DNA of 64,000 bases from JAKQHY01 sp034429475 (GTDB lineage: Bacteria > Chloroflexota > Anaerolineae > B4-G1 > SLSP01), in contig DAOUGD010000159.1 in NCBI GenBank assembly GCA_034429475.1, positions 24,166-88,165 on the forward strand, read 5' to 3'. Positions within the stretch are counted from its first letter, which is position 1. Every line of letters starts with the position of its first letter. A program made the translations under genes and the position numbers. The notes beneath the pieces are model-generated. The model made no database searches. It saw only the letters and a program-made list of their open reading frames with translations, and was not told the origin of the DNA. This document shows positions 1 to 9,059 of the stretch, piece after piece.

Positions 1-3000
1 CGGGCGGTGAGTCACGACGAGACGACGCACGCCAAGTATTCGTGGAATTTTTATGCAGGGAAGGGGTTTCAGCACGATCCGCTGATGCACGGAACGTTGT
101 TGTTTGAGGCGACCGCGCTGTTCTACTTCCTCTTTGGCGTGAGCGATTTCACAGCGCGGTTGTACGCGGCGCTGGCAGGCATCGCGCTGGTGATGGCGCC
201 GCTGTTGTTCCACCGGTGGCTGGGACGGCGCGGCGCGCTGCTGGCCTCGTTCATGGTGTTGATTTCGCCGGCCATCACCTACTACTCCCGCTACACCCGG
301 CACGACATCCCACTATTGCTCTACATGACGCTGTTTCTCTGGACGATCTTGCGCTATCTGGACGAGGGCAAGCCCAAATGGCTCTATGGGATGGCCGCGT
401 TCTTCCCCCTGATGTACGCCACGAAAGAAAACGCCTACATCTACACCGCGATCTTCGTGGTGCTGCTGGCGTTGCCGTTCGCCTGGCAGGTCTTCCGCGC
501 GCGCTGGGCGCGGCCGGAACTATTGCAAATCCTGCTGATCGTTCTGGTCGTCGCGCTGCTGCTGGGAGCGGTGTTTGCCATCTCCTTCCGCAGCGGGCAG
601 GTGACGATCTACAAGGAAGAAGGCTCCGACCGCGCCGACGAAGTCCACGTCATCGTGCCGGTGTGGGGACGGGCGGCGTTGGGGCTGGCGGTGGTGCTGG
701 CGCTGGGCGCGGTGGTCGTAGTCTACAACGGGGTGGGCGCGGAAACGATGCGCGACCTGCGCCTCTTCGACGTGCTGATGACCCTGGGCACGCTCACCCT
801 ACCCCTGGGGTCGGCCCTCCTCATCAACTTCGTCGTCGGCGCGGACATGAAAACGTTTTACACCGCGCTGATGGCGCCGGCGAGCAACAGCCTGCCCGGC
901 CCCACCCTCTTCGGCGTCGTCCTGGCGGTGCTGGCGACGCTGGGCCTCTCGATTGCACTGGGTCTGTGGTGGAATTCCGCCCGCTGGCCTATTATCGCGC
1001 TCATCCACTACGGCATCTTCTTTGTGACCTACAGCTCCTTCTTCACCTACGGCTGGGGGATGTTCACCGGCTTGATCGGCGGGCTGGCCTACTGGATGGC
1101 GCAGCAGGGCGTTCAACGGGGCACACAGCCCTGGTACTACTACGGACTCGTCGGCCCGCTGTACGAATACCTGCCCCTCCTCTTTTCCATTCCGGCGGGC
1201 GTGGCAGCCATAGGCCATGCCTTCAAAATCAGCAAATCAGCGGATCAGCGAGTCAGCGAATCAGCGAATCAGCAAAGCGATGGATCGGCGATCTCGGAAC
1301 CCCAAACCCCAAACCCCAAACCCCAAACCCAGCACTCAGCACTCGTCAACCGCCTGTTTCCGCTTTTCCTGTTGGCCTGGGCCTTGCTTTCCTGGGTCGC
1401 CTACGCCTACGCCGGGGAGAAAATGCCCTGGTTGTTCGTCCATATCGCGTTCCCGCACCTCCTGCTGGCCGCGTGGGGACTGGGCCGCTGGCTAGAAGAC
1501 GTGACGTGGGACGACCTCATCGCGCGGCGCGGGTGGGTGCTGCCGGTCGCGCTGTTTTTCCTATGGCGCGCGTTGGCCGCGTACCTGGGCGCCACCGCCG
1601 ACATCCGGGAAGCGTTCTTCGGCGAAGAGGGCATCAAGATGACTCTGGAACGTTTGCAACCTCTGGGAACCGTATCGGGCGTGTTCGGCGGCGTGCTGTT
1701 GTTCGGCGGGCTGACCTTCTGGGCGGCGGATGCGTTGGGCTGGCGGCGCGCGGGGAAGCTGACGCTGCTGACGATCACAGGCATCATCGCCGGCTTTACC
1801 GTGCGCACGATGATCATGCTGAATTACATCAACGCCGAACTGCCCACCGAGTACATGGTCTACGCGCACGCCACGCCGGACGTGAAAGTGGCCCTACGGC
1901 AAATCGAGGACGTCTCCTGGCGGTTGACGGGCACGCCACACAACGTCCAGGTGGCCTTTGATTGGGACATCGCCTGGCCGTTTATGTGGTACATGGACAC
2001 ACAATACCCGAATCACTACACGCTGCCCGACCCCATTGACGCGGAACGCCTGTTGAACAGCCCCGTGATCCTGGTCGGCAGAGATAAGTGGGCCGAAGTG
2101 GAAACCATCGTTGGCGACACCTACGAAGCGTTCAACTACAAATCCATCTGGTGGCCGATTGAGGACTACAAAGACTTAACACTGGAGCGCATACAGACGG
2201 CTTTAGCCGATCCCCTCCGGCGCGCGGCCCTCATGGACATCATCCGCGACCGGGACTACACCGCGTACGCCCGGCTGCGGGACCCGGAAGCGTCGTTCAC
2301 CCTCCAGACATGGCCGCACCGTGTGGAATTCCGCCTGTACGTGCGGCGCGATCTGTCGCCGGAAGTGTGGCGCTACCGACTGGAGACGGACGGTGTCAGC
2401 GATACGCCGCAGGCGGAGACGGACACCGTTCAGGACATATTTGCAGAAAAGGTGCGCGCGTTGGCGGCGACGTTGCGTACCAACCTGCCGAAGGCCGCCG
2501 CGCGCGGCCTCGCCGTGGCACCGGACGGCACCCTCTACGTGAGCGATACAGCGCAGCATCGCCTCTGGCATCTGGCGACGAATGGCGCCCTGTTAGACGA
2601 CTGGGGCGGTTACGGCGCAGGGGAAGGCCAGTTCAACGAACCCTGGGGGGTGGCCGTAGACGCGCAGGGCAACGTCTACGTGGCGGATACGTGGAATCAC
2701 CGCGTGCAGAAGTTTGACGCACAGGGGCAGTTCCTTCTGAGCTGGGGGCATTTCTCCCAGGTGCAGGCGTATGACCTGGGCGGGCAGGGCGTGTTCTACG
2801 GGCCGCGCGGCATCGCGGTCGGGCCGGAGGGGGCGATCTACGTGGCCGACACTGGCAACCAGCGCGTACAGGTGTTCGACGCCGAGGGCCGCTTCCTGAC
2901 CGAGTTCGGCGGCGCGGGCGATGCGTTGGGCCGTTTGAACGAGCCGACCGGCATCGCGGTGGACGCGGGCGGCCAGGTGTTCGTCGCCGACACATGGAAC

Positions 3001-3297
3001 CGGCGCGTGCAAGTCTTTACGGCAGAGGGCGTCCCTTTGCGGGAGTGGACGATCCCGACCTGGACAGGCTCCGATCCGGAAGAAAAGCCGGCTCTCGCCG
3101 TACGCGCCGACATGGTGTATGTGGCCGATCCCGTCAATGGGCGCGTGTTGGTATGGACTGATACGGGAACCGCTGCCTGGGCGCTAAGAGATGTGGCAGA
3201 CGAGTTAACCTTGTTGGGTGGGATCGCGCTTTCTCAAACCACGATATATGTAGTGGATGCGCACACCGGAGGAGTTCGAGGATATCCATTGCCATAG
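1..3297 (+). CDS. Agl23-type membrane glycosyltransferase-like protein with C-terminal NHL repeats (5' truncated)
   Basis: The reading frame is open from base 1, so the true start lies upstream. The first possible start in the window is GTG at 7. The visible part opens with SHDETTHA, resembling the acidic first-loop motif of GT39/ArnT-like enzymes and of the TIGR03663 (Agl23, flippase-associated) family. About 600 residues with many hydrophobic segments follow. A soluble stretch comes next, and from about residue 830 there are NHL beta-propeller repeats (recurring I-A-V-D/G-x-x-G and V-A-D-T-x-N-x-R-V-Q-x-F). I infer a cytoplasmic-membrane protein transferring or handling lipid-linked sugars, with an extracytoplasmic propeller. 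A 117-base block of tandem repeats is embedded in frame (1228-1344), giving a low-complexity loop rich in S, A, Q and P. The general family is fairly sure; the substrate is unknown. Confidence 0.8.
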   Translation, partial: RAVSHDETTHAKYSWNFYAGKGFQHDPLMHGTLLFEATALFYFLFGVSDFTARLYAALAGIALVMAPLLFHRWLGRRGALLASFMVLISPAITYYSRYTRHDIPLLLYMTLFLWTILRYLDEGKPKWLYGMAAFFPLMYATKENAYIYTAIFVVLLALPFAWQVFRARWARPELLQILLIVLVVALLLGAVFAISFRSGQVTIYKEEGSDRADEVHVIVPVWGRAALGLAVVLALGAVVVVYNGVGAETMRDLRLFDVLMTLGTLTLPLGSALLINFVVGADMKTFYTALMAPASNSLPGPTLFGVVLAVLATLGLSIALGLWWNSARWPIIALIHYGIFFVTYSSFFTYGWGMFTGLIGGLAYWMAQQGVQRGTQPWYYYGLVGPLYEYLPLLFSIPAGVAAIGHAFKISKSADQRVSESANQQSDGSAISEPQTPNPKPQTQHSALVNRLFPLFLLAWALLSWVAYAYAGEKMPWLFVHIAFPHLLLAAWGLGRWLEDVTWDDLIARRGWVLPVALFFLWRALAAYLGATADIREAFFGEEGIKMTLERLQPLGTVSGVFGGVLLFGGLTFWAADALGWRRAGKLTLLTITGIIAGFTVRTMIMLNYINAELPTEYMVYAHATPDVKVALRQIEDVSWRLTGTPHNVQVAFDWDIAWPFMWYMDTQYPNHYTLPDPIDAERLLNSPVILVGRDKWAEVETIVGDTYEAFNYKSIWWPIEDYKDLTLERIQTALADPLRRAALMDIIRDRDYTAYARLRDPEASFTLQTWPHRVEFRLYVRRDLSPEVWRYRLETDGVSDTPQAETDTVQDIFAEKVRALAATLRTNLPKAAARGLAVAPDGTLYVSDTAQHRLWHLATNGALLDDWGGYGAGEGQFNEPWGVAVDAQGNVYVADTWNHRVQKFDAQGQFLLSWGHFSQVQAYDLGGQGVFYGPRGIAVGPEGAIYVADTGNQRVQVFDAEGRFLTEFGGAGDALGRLNEPTGIAVDAGGQVFVADTWNRRVQVFTAEGVPLREWTIPTWTGSDPEEKPALAVRADMVYVADPVNGRVLVWTDTGTAAWALRDVADELTLLGGIALSQTTIYVVDAHTGGVRGYPLP
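1228..1344 (+). repeat. In-frame composite of three short tandem arrays
   Basis: Six 8-mers of the type ATCAGCGA occupy 1228-1275. A degenerate stretch follows. Four perfect CCCCAAA heptamers lie at 1300-1327 plus a partial CCC, then two perfect AGCACTC heptamers at 1331-1344. The block is 117 bases (39 codons), so it leaves the reading frame of the surrounding membrane protein intact. Confidence 0.9.
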
Positions 3298-3479
3298 TCT
3301 CTCGCGCCGGCTGCCCGGAAACGTGACCCCACGCATTTCACACTGCACACCCCAGTCACGATACAATGCCGGGACGACTTAAATCTCGAAATCCCCTGAT
3401 ACAAAACACAGCCAATAGGTGAACCTTTTCCTTTTGAGAAATGTATGAATCATGGGCTTGGGTTAGAATAAAGAACCCT

Positions 3480-3507
3480 TTGCAAATTAGTTGAAAAAGC
3501 CTATAAT
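3480..3507 (+). promoter_or_regulatory. Likely sigma-70-type promoter of the ABC transporter operon
   Basis: TTGCAA (3480-3485), 16-base spacer, TATAAT (3502-3507), about 95 bases upstream of the first ATPase gene. The rest of the 309-base gap 3298-3606 is AT-rich compared with its surroundings, and I see no other gene or RNA in it. AGGA at about 3597-3600 is the ribosome binding site for the ATG at 3607. Confidence 0.6.
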
Positions 3508-3606
3508 GAACGTTGAATTTTAATCACACCGCCCCACCAACGATGGGATTGAAGCGTTTGATGGATGGCAAGCCGTAGTTATTAACGTAACAAACGAGGA
3601 ATTTTT

Positions 3607-4599
3607 ATGGCGAGTACACCACATCTACTGGATATCAGAAACCTAGTTACACGTTTTTATACGGAAGATGGCGTGGTTCACGCTGTCAATGATGTTTCCT
3701 ATACTTTGGATGAAGGGGAAACATTGGGCGTAGTGGGGGAAAGCGGTTGTGGCAAGAGCGTCCATGCTCTCTCCATTATGCGTTTGATTGCCACTCCCCC
3801 CGGCAAAATTGAGGGAGGGCAAATTCTCTTTCGGGGACAGGATTTGTTGTCCCTGAAGGACGATGATATGCGCCGGGTGCGGGGAGCGGAAATCGCAATG
3901 ATTTTCCAGGATCCTATGACCTCCCTGAACCCGGTAAAAACCGTGGGGTTCCAGATTATGGAAGCCCTAATGCTTCATGAAGGGATGGACAAAACCCGCG
4001 CCAGGGAACGCACCGAGGAATTGCTCAACCTGGTGGGCATCCCCGAAGCGAAGCAACGAGTGGACGACTACCCCCACCAGTTCTCCGGTGGGATGCGTCA
4101 GCGCGCAATGATTGCGATGGGGCTGTCGTGCAATCCGAGCATCCTGATCGCCGACGAACCAACCACCGCGTTGGACGTCACCATCCAGGCGCAGATCGTA
4201 GACCTGGTGAAGCGCTTGCAGCAGAAAATAGGGATGACCGTCATCTGGATTACGCACGACCTGGGGGTGGTGGCCAGGTTGGCGCAGCGCGTCAACGTAA
4301 TGTACGCCGGTAAGATTATTGAGGCCGGGCCGGTCAAGCAGATTTACAGCAACCCCAACCATCCCTATACAGTAGGGCTATTGGGATCGCTGCCCAGTCA
4401 CGGCACCAAGCGGGCCGCGCGCTTGTTCTCCATTCCGGGGGAGCCGCCGGACCTGGTGGGAGGCGCCGTGGGCTGTGCGTTTGCTCCTCGCTGTAACTAC
4501 AAGGTTCCCCAGTGCTTGAAGGAAACCCCGGTATTGGAACAAGTCGCGCCTGGTCACATCGCGGCGTGTTGGGAAAAGGATAAAGTGAGGAGAATGTAA
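3607..4599 (+). CDS. Peptide/nickel ABC transporter ATP-binding protein (OppD/DppD type)
   Basis: This 330-residue protein powers import of peptides or similar solutes at the inner face of the membrane. It has Walker A GESGCGKS (44-51), a Q-loop at Q101 (MIFQDPMTSLNP), signature FSGGMRQR (159-166), Walker B ILIADEP (179-185) and the switch His217. The C-terminal extension carries cysteines at 290, 296, 303 and 321 in the C-x5-C-x6-C plus C arrangement that in the oligopeptide/dipeptide subfamily can hold an iron-sulfur cluster. It is the first gene of a five-gene operon, with one base separating it from the next ATPase gene. Length and architecture are normal for the family; the transported solute cannot be told from sequence. 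Confidence 0.95.
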   Translation: MASTPHLLDIRNLVTRFYTEDGVVHAVNDVSYTLDEGETLGVVGESGCGKSVHALSIMRLIATPPGKIEGGQILFRGQDLLSLKDDDMRRVRGAEIAMIFQDPMTSLNPVKTVGFQIMEALMLHEGMDKTRARERTEELLNLVGIPEAKQRVDDYPHQFSGGMRQRAMIAMGLSCNPSILIADEPTTALDVTIQAQIVDLVKRLQQKIGMTVIWITHDLGVVARLAQRVNVMYAGKIIEAGPVKQIYSNPNHPYTVGLLGSLPSHGTKRAARLFSIPGEPPDLVGGAVGCAFAPRCNYKVPQCLKETPVLEQVAPGHIAACWEKDKVRRM

Positions 4600-4600
4600 C

Positions 4601-5623
4601 ATGGCCGAAGTAGTGCAAACAACTACCCCATCCAAGAAAGAAGCAGTCCTGCAAGTCAAGGGCTTGAAGAAGTATTTCCCGATTCGGCGGGGGCTTTTCC
4701 AGCGTCACGTTGGCGATGTCAAGGCCGTGGACGGCGTCAGTTTTGATGTGTACCAGGGCGAAACGCTCGGCTTGGTAGGCGAAAGCGGTTGTGGTAAAAC
4801 CACTGCTGGCCGTACCATCATCCGCATTTATGAGCCGACCGATGGGCAAGTGCTCTTCAAGGGACAGGACCTGGCTCGCCTCAACGCCAACGAGATGCGG
4901 GAGAAGCGGCGCAGTATACAAATGATTTTCCAGGACCCCTATGCGTCCCTGAATCCGCGTATGAGCGTGCTGCAAATTGTCGGCGAACCATTGGAAGTGT
5001 TCCGCCTGGCAAACAAGGAAGAACGCCGCGAACGGGTAGCCCATTTGCTGCAACTGGTGGGTCTGAACCCCGATTTTATGATTCGTTACCCGCACGAGTT
5101 CTCCGGCGGCCAACGCCAGCGGATTGGCCTGGCCCGTTCCCTGGCCCTGAACCCCGACTTGATCATCTGCGATGAGCCGATCTCCGCTCTGGACGTGTCC
5201 ATCCAGGCCCAGGTAGTCAACCTGCTGGAGGATTTGCAGCAGCAGTTGGGGTTGACTTACGTATTCATCGCGCACGATCTGAGCATGGTGCGCCACATCA
5301 GCGACCGCGTGGCGGTGATGTATTTGGGCAAGATCGTGGAATTGACCGACCGGGAGACGCTCTATGCCAATCCCCTGCATCCCTATACGGAGGCGTTGTT
5401 ATCGGCGATCCCGATCCCTGACCCCGTGGAGGAAGAAAAACGCCACCGCATCTTGTTGGAAGGCGATCTACCCAGCCCGGCGAATCCCCCGAAGGGCTGC
5501 CACTTCAGCACTCGCTGCGCCAAACGGATTGATATTTGCGGCGAAGTGGAACCTGAATTTATCGAGGTCGAGCCAAATCATTTCTGCGCGTGCCATTTGG
5601 TCAAGCCGCGCGGGGTGAAGTGA
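4601..5623 (+). CDS. Peptide/nickel ABC transporter ATP-binding protein (OppF/DppF type)
   Basis: The second ATPase of the importer, 340 residues. Motifs: Walker A GESGCGKT (60-67), Q-loop Q111, signature FSGGQRQR (167-174), Walker B LIICDEP (187-193), switch His225. The C-terminal oligopeptide-transporter extension again carries several cysteines (CHFSTRCAKRIDIC). It starts one base after the stop of the preceding gene, so the two are almost certainly co-translated and form the usual heterodimer. The 214-base gap before the binding-protein gene contains a dispersed repeat element and a small operator-like dyad, so expression of the downstream genes may be tuned separately. Confidence 0.95.
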   Translation: MAEVVQTTTPSKKEAVLQVKGLKKYFPIRRGLFQRHVGDVKAVDGVSFDVYQGETLGLVGESGCGKTTAGRTIIRIYEPTDGQVLFKGQDLARLNANEMREKRRSIQMIFQDPYASLNPRMSVLQIVGEPLEVFRLANKEERRERVAHLLQLVGLNPDFMIRYPHEFSGGQRQRIGLARSLALNPDLIICDEPISALDVSIQAQVVNLLEDLQQQLGLTYVFIAHDLSMVRHISDRVAVMYLGKIVELTDRETLYANPLHPYTEALLSAIPIPDPVEEEKRHRILLEGDLPSPANPPKGCHFSTRCAKRIDICGEVEPEFIEVEPNHFCACHLVKPRGVK

Positions 5624-5628
5624 GGCGG

Positions 5629-5699
5629 TGTCATTCCGAGCAAAGCGAGGAATCTCGTCCAGTGGCGTGACAGACCCTTCACTTCGTTCAGGGTGACGG
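5629..5699. repeat. REP-like intergenic element (GTCATTCCGAGC... family)
   Basis: The element runs from GTGTCATTCCGAGCAAAGCG to TTCGTTCAGGGTGACGG. Its two ends are imperfect inverted copies of each other (GTCATTCC... and ...GGGTGAC). Elements with this opening recur across many bacterial genomes as dispersed intergenic repeats, so this is recognised by resemblance. It sits 6 bases after the stop codon of the second ATPase gene. Confidence 0.6.
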
Positions 5700-5758
5700 T
5701 GTTGGTTTTGAGAGTTTGTGATTTGTAGAGCTTGTGATGGATGTAAGGAGGTGATGTG

Positions 5759-5771
5759 TAGTCAGTGACTA
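5759..5771. promoter_or_regulatory. Perfect dyad TAGTCAGTGACTA in the leader of the binding-protein gene
   Basis: TAGTCA and TGACTA are perfect inverted copies around a single central G, 67 bases upstream of the binding-protein start. It could be an operator or a weak hairpin. Just upstream is a perfect anti-Shine-Dalgarno match, AAGGAGGTG (about 5745-5753), not placed properly for any long gene. The function is not established. Confidence 0.35.
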
Positions 5772-5837
5772 TTTATAGAAAAGTGTTAACCATGTCAATT
5801 TGAATATCCCCAATTAGAAAATCCAATTTGAAGGAGG

Positions 5838-7889
5838 ATGAACGTGTTTAAGAAAGCATTGTGGACAATGGCTGGTCTGTTGATCGTTGCCAGCATGGTG
5901 TTGGCCGCTTGCGCGACCCCCACCCCCCAGGTGGTTAAGGTTGTCGAGACGGTAGAGAAGGTCGTCGAGAAAGAGGGTGAGAAAGTCACCGTCGTCGAGA
6001 CGAAAGAAGTACAGGTCGTCGTTACCGCGACGCCGGAGCCGGTGGAAGAGGTGGAATTCAAAGCCGCTGATCCTAACACACTGGTGGTGGTTGCTATCAG
6101 TGAAGGGATTGACACGCTGGACCCGGCCTGGAACTATGAGAGCGACGGCGATGATGTCATCCTCAACCTCTATGATCAGTTGGTCACCTACAAGGGTGGC
6201 TCCGCTACCGAGTTTGTCCCCTCCCTGGCCGAGAGCTGGGAAGTAAAAAATGATGGCAAAACTTACGTCTTTACCATCCGCAAGGGTGTGAAGTTCCACG
6301 ATGGCGCCGATCTGACCGCCGCTGACGTGGCGTACACTCTGCAGCGCGGTGTGCTGCAGGGTGGCCTCAGCTCCCCGCAGTGGTTGTACACCGAGCCGTT
6401 CTTTGGTGTCGGCATCTACGATGTGGCCGAGCTGGTGGATCCCGAGGGTGCATTGGATGACGATGCCGAGGGTCTGAAAGCTGCCGATCCCGCCAAACTG
6501 GCGGAAGCCTGCCAGAAAGTCATGGACGCGATTGTGGTCGATGAAGCCGCCGGCACCGTGACCTTCAATCTGGCAACATCGTGGGGGCCGTTCCTGGCAA
6601 CCCTGGCGCAGAGCTGGGGATCCATCCTGGACAAGGATTGGACTGTAGCGAACGGCGGCTGGGATGGCGATTGCGCGACCTGGCAGAACTTCTACGGCAT
6701 TTCCTCTGAAACCAGCCCCATCCGCGACAAGACGAACGGCACCGGCCCTTACATGCTGGAAAGCTGGACGCCTGGCGAGGAAAAGGTTCTGGTGAAGAAC
6801 CCCAATTGGTGGCGCACCGAGCCGGTTGCCGAGGGCATTGCCGCGCAGCCCAGTGTCGAGCGTGTTGTGGTCAAAGGTGTGACCGAGTGGGGTACCCGCT
6901 TCGCCATGCTCCAGGCCGGCGACGCCGACTGGGTGGGTGTGCCGGGTGAGAGCTTCTCGCAGGTTGATCCGATGGTGGGTGAATGGTGCGAGTATAATTT
7001 GGAGACCGGTAGCCACGACTGCGCGCCCACCGAGAATCCCGACGCCCCGTTGCGCCTGTACAGAGGGCAGCCTTCGACGACCCGCACGGATGTGATGTTC
7101 AACTTCAACATTGCGACCGAGGGTGGCAACCCCTTCGTGGGCAGCGGCCAGTTGGACGGCAATGGTATTCCCGCCGATTTCTTCTCCGATATCCATGTCC
7201 GCAAGGCCTTCAACTACTGCTTTGATTTCGAGGCTTACATTGCGGATGCTTTGGCCGGCGAAGCCGTGCAAGTTTCTGGTTTCTCGATCCCCGGAATGCT
7301 TGGCTACGATCAGAATGGCCCCATGTATCACTTCGATATGGACAAATGCGCCGAGGAACTGCAACAGGCATGGGATGGTCAGGTCTGGGAGAAGGGTTTC
7401 CGCCTGCAAATTGCCTATAACACCGGCAACGTTGCGCGCCAGACGGTTTCACAAATTCTACAGACCAACCTGTCCGCGGTTGATGCCAAGTTCCAGGTGG
7501 AAGTTATCGGGCTGCCGTGGCCAAGCTTCCTGGCCGCGCAGCGCGCCAGCCGCTTGCCCGTTTACGTGAGCGGTTGGGCGGAAGACCTGCACGATCCGCA
7601 CAACTGGGCGCAGCCTTTCTTGGTCGGCACGTATGCCAGCCGCCAGCGGTTGCCCGATGATCTGAAAGCTCAGTTCAATGAGTTGGTGATGGCGGGCGTG
7701 AGCGCCCCCACGGACGATGAGCGCGCTGCTATCTACAAGGAACTCACCCAGTTGGACTACGATAGCGCGATCGCTATTCGTCTGGCTGTAGGGACTTCCC
7801 GTCGCTATGAGCAGCGTTGGGTTGGTGGGTACTACTACAACCCCATTCAGGACCGTCAGGCCGCTTACTACGCCTGGACCAAGCAGTAA
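5838..7889 (+). CDS. ABC transporter solute-binding lipoprotein (SBP_bac_5 / peptide-binding type)
   Basis: An extracytoplasmic receptor of 683 residues that delivers solute to the permeases encoded next. The N-terminus is a lipoprotein signal peptide (MNVFKKALW, hydrophobic stretch, lipobox VLAAC with Cys25). A Val/Glu/Lys-rich linker to about residue 70 follows, of a kind common on Chloroflexota surface lipoproteins. The body has the family-5 pattern: DTLDPAW near the start, then LAESWEVKNDGKTYVFTIRKG and KFHDGADLTAADVAYTL, with an RQAAYYAW-like end. GGAGGATG precedes the ATG at 5838. The long gap after the ATPase genes and the hairpin after the stop are consistent with higher expression of this subunit. 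The substrate is undetermined. Confidence 0.93.
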   Translation: MNVFKKALWTMAGLLIVASMVLAACATPTPQVVKVVETVEKVVEKEGEKVTVVETKEVQVVVTATPEPVEEVEFKAADPNTLVVVAISEGIDTLDPAWNYESDGDDVILNLYDQLVTYKGGSATEFVPSLAESWEVKNDGKTYVFTIRKGVKFHDGADLTAADVAYTLQRGVLQGGLSSPQWLYTEPFFGVGIYDVAELVDPEGALDDDAEGLKAADPAKLAEACQKVMDAIVVDEAAGTVTFNLATSWGPFLATLAQSWGSILDKDWTVANGGWDGDCATWQNFYGISSETSPIRDKTNGTGPYMLESWTPGEEKVLVKNPNWWRTEPVAEGIAAQPSVERVVVKGVTEWGTRFAMLQAGDADWVGVPGESFSQVDPMVGEWCEYNLETGSHDCAPTENPDAPLRLYRGQPSTTRTDVMFNFNIATEGGNPFVGSGQLDGNGIPADFFSDIHVRKAFNYCFDFEAYIADALAGEAVQVSGFSIPGMLGYDQNGPMYHFDMDKCAEELQQAWDGQVWEKGFRLQIAYNTGNVARQTVSQILQTNLSAVDAKFQVEVIGLPWPSFLAAQRASRLPVYVSGWAEDLHDPHNWAQPFLVGTYASRQRLPDDLKAQFNELVMAGVSAPTDDERAAIYKELTQLDYDSAIAIRLAVGTSRRYEQRWVGGYYYNPIQDRQAAYYAWTKQ

Positions 7890-7911
7890 CTAACCCACTT
7901 TTCACGATAAA

Positions 7912-7940
7912 GCAGGAGAGAGCCAGTGGCTCTCTCCTGC
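7912..7940 (+). promoter_or_regulatory. Perfect 14-bp inverted repeat between binding-protein and permease genes
   Basis: GCAGGAGAGAGCCA (7912-7925) and TGGCTCTCTCCTGC (7927-7940) are perfect inverted copies with one base between them. No T-run follows. It therefore looks like an RNA-stabilising or partial-attenuating hairpin of the kind that lets a binding protein be made in excess over its permeases, not a full terminator. Confidence 0.65.
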
Positions 7941-7958
7941 CTCTCCGGGAGGGAAAGA

Positions 7959-9041
7959 ATGGTCAATTATATTATTCGTCGTTTGATCGCCGTGCCCTTT
8001 TTATTGCTCGGCGTAACCATGTTGATCTTCTTAATGTTATTGGCTTTAAGCCCCATGGAACGCACCGCCCTGTATGTGCGCGAGATCCCCAGAAATGAAC
8101 GTGTACTAGAGGGAATTATTAGAAGATATGGTTTGGACCGGCCCTGGTATGAGCAATACTGGCGCTGGTTGTTTGGCACGACCGTCACGACCACGGAAAA
8201 TGGCGTGACGACGGAGGAACGGGTGGGGGGCATTTTGCGGGGCGACTTGGGTTATTCGCGCACCGCTTCCCAGCCAGTGGCAGAACTCTTGGCCCGTCGT
8301 TTCCCGGCGACGTTAGAGTTAACATTGTACAGTGTGATCCCGGTGGTGGCCGGCGGTATCCTGTTGGGGGTGATTGGCGCCGTCAAACACAATAAGCCGG
8401 CCGACCATATCGTGCGGATTTTCGGCATCGTGGGATGGTCGTTCCCCGATTTTGTCTTCGGCCTGCTCCTGTTGATGGCCTTCTACGCCGGAACAGGGTG
8501 GTTTCCGCCGGGGCGCGTTTCTGATTGGGCCAACAAGATTGTGATGTCGCCCGAATTTCACAATTATACCAGCATGATCAGCATAGATGCGCTGCTCAAT
8601 TTGCGGTTTGACATCTTCTTTGACGCTCTGCGGCATTTGGTGCTGCCGGTTATCTCCCTGGCCTACCTGTGGTGGGCGTTGACGCTGCGGGTGACGCGTT
8701 CCTCGATGTTGGAAACACTGCGCCAGGATTACATTACGACGGCGCGCGCCAAAGGGTTGAGTGAGAACGCAGTCATTAACCAACATGCACTGCCCAATGC
8801 CTTGATGCCGGTGGTCACCTTATCTGGCGGCACGGTCGTGGGTCTATTGGCGGGTGTGGTCATTATTGAAACCGTCTTCAATTATCCCGGCATGGGCGCC
8901 GCCGCCGCCAGGGCCGCTTCGCAGTTGGATGTGGTCACGGAACTGGCTTTTGTGTTATTTAACGGCCTGATCCTGGTGGTGGCGAATGTGATCGTGGATA
9001 TTTTGTATGCCTATATTGACCCGCGAGTCCGGTTGGATTAA
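7959..9041 (+). CDS. ABC transporter permease (DppB/OppB type)
   Basis: An integral membrane subunit of 360 residues when started at ATG 7959. I chose this start because GGGAGG lies just upstream and the protein then begins MVNYIIRRLIAVPF, the usual N-terminus of this family; an in-frame GTG at 7926 lies inside the inverted repeat. A first membrane helix is followed by a periplasmic loop of about 100 residues and then five or so helices. The cytoplasmic EAA loop reads ITTARAKGLSENAVINQHAL, the contact site for the ATPases. It is the fourth gene of the operon, and the partner permease follows after 18 bases. Confidence 0.93.
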   Translation: MVNYIIRRLIAVPFLLLGVTMLIFLMLLALSPMERTALYVREIPRNERVLEGIIRRYGLDRPWYEQYWRWLFGTTVTTTENGVTTEERVGGILRGDLGYSRTASQPVAELLARRFPATLELTLYSVIPVVAGGILLGVIGAVKHNKPADHIVRIFGIVGWSFPDFVFGLLLLMAFYAGTGWFPPGRVSDWANKIVMSPEFHNYTSMISIDALLNLRFDIFFDALRHLVLPVISLAYLWWALTLRVTRSSMLETLRQDYITTARAKGLSENAVINQHALPNALMPVVTLSGGTVVGLLAGVVIIETVFNYPGMGAAAARAASQLDVVTELAFVLFNGLILVVANVIVDILYAYIDPRVRLD

Positions 9042-9059
9042 GGTTGTGAGGAGATACTG

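Noticed and set aside
216..1961. Long open frame (581 codons) in another frame of the first gene
   Set aside because: It is rich in Arg/Ala/Gly, has no domain, and results from GC-biased third positions of the real gene. The same holds for many long alternative frames in rpoC, proS, pepA and the glycosyltransferases.
5754..5768. Four-codon leader peptide (ATG TGT AGT CAG TGA) with a perfect upstream ribosome binding site
   Set aside because: The ribosome binding site is only two bases from the ATG, too close for normal initiation, and no attenuator hairpin with a T-run follows.
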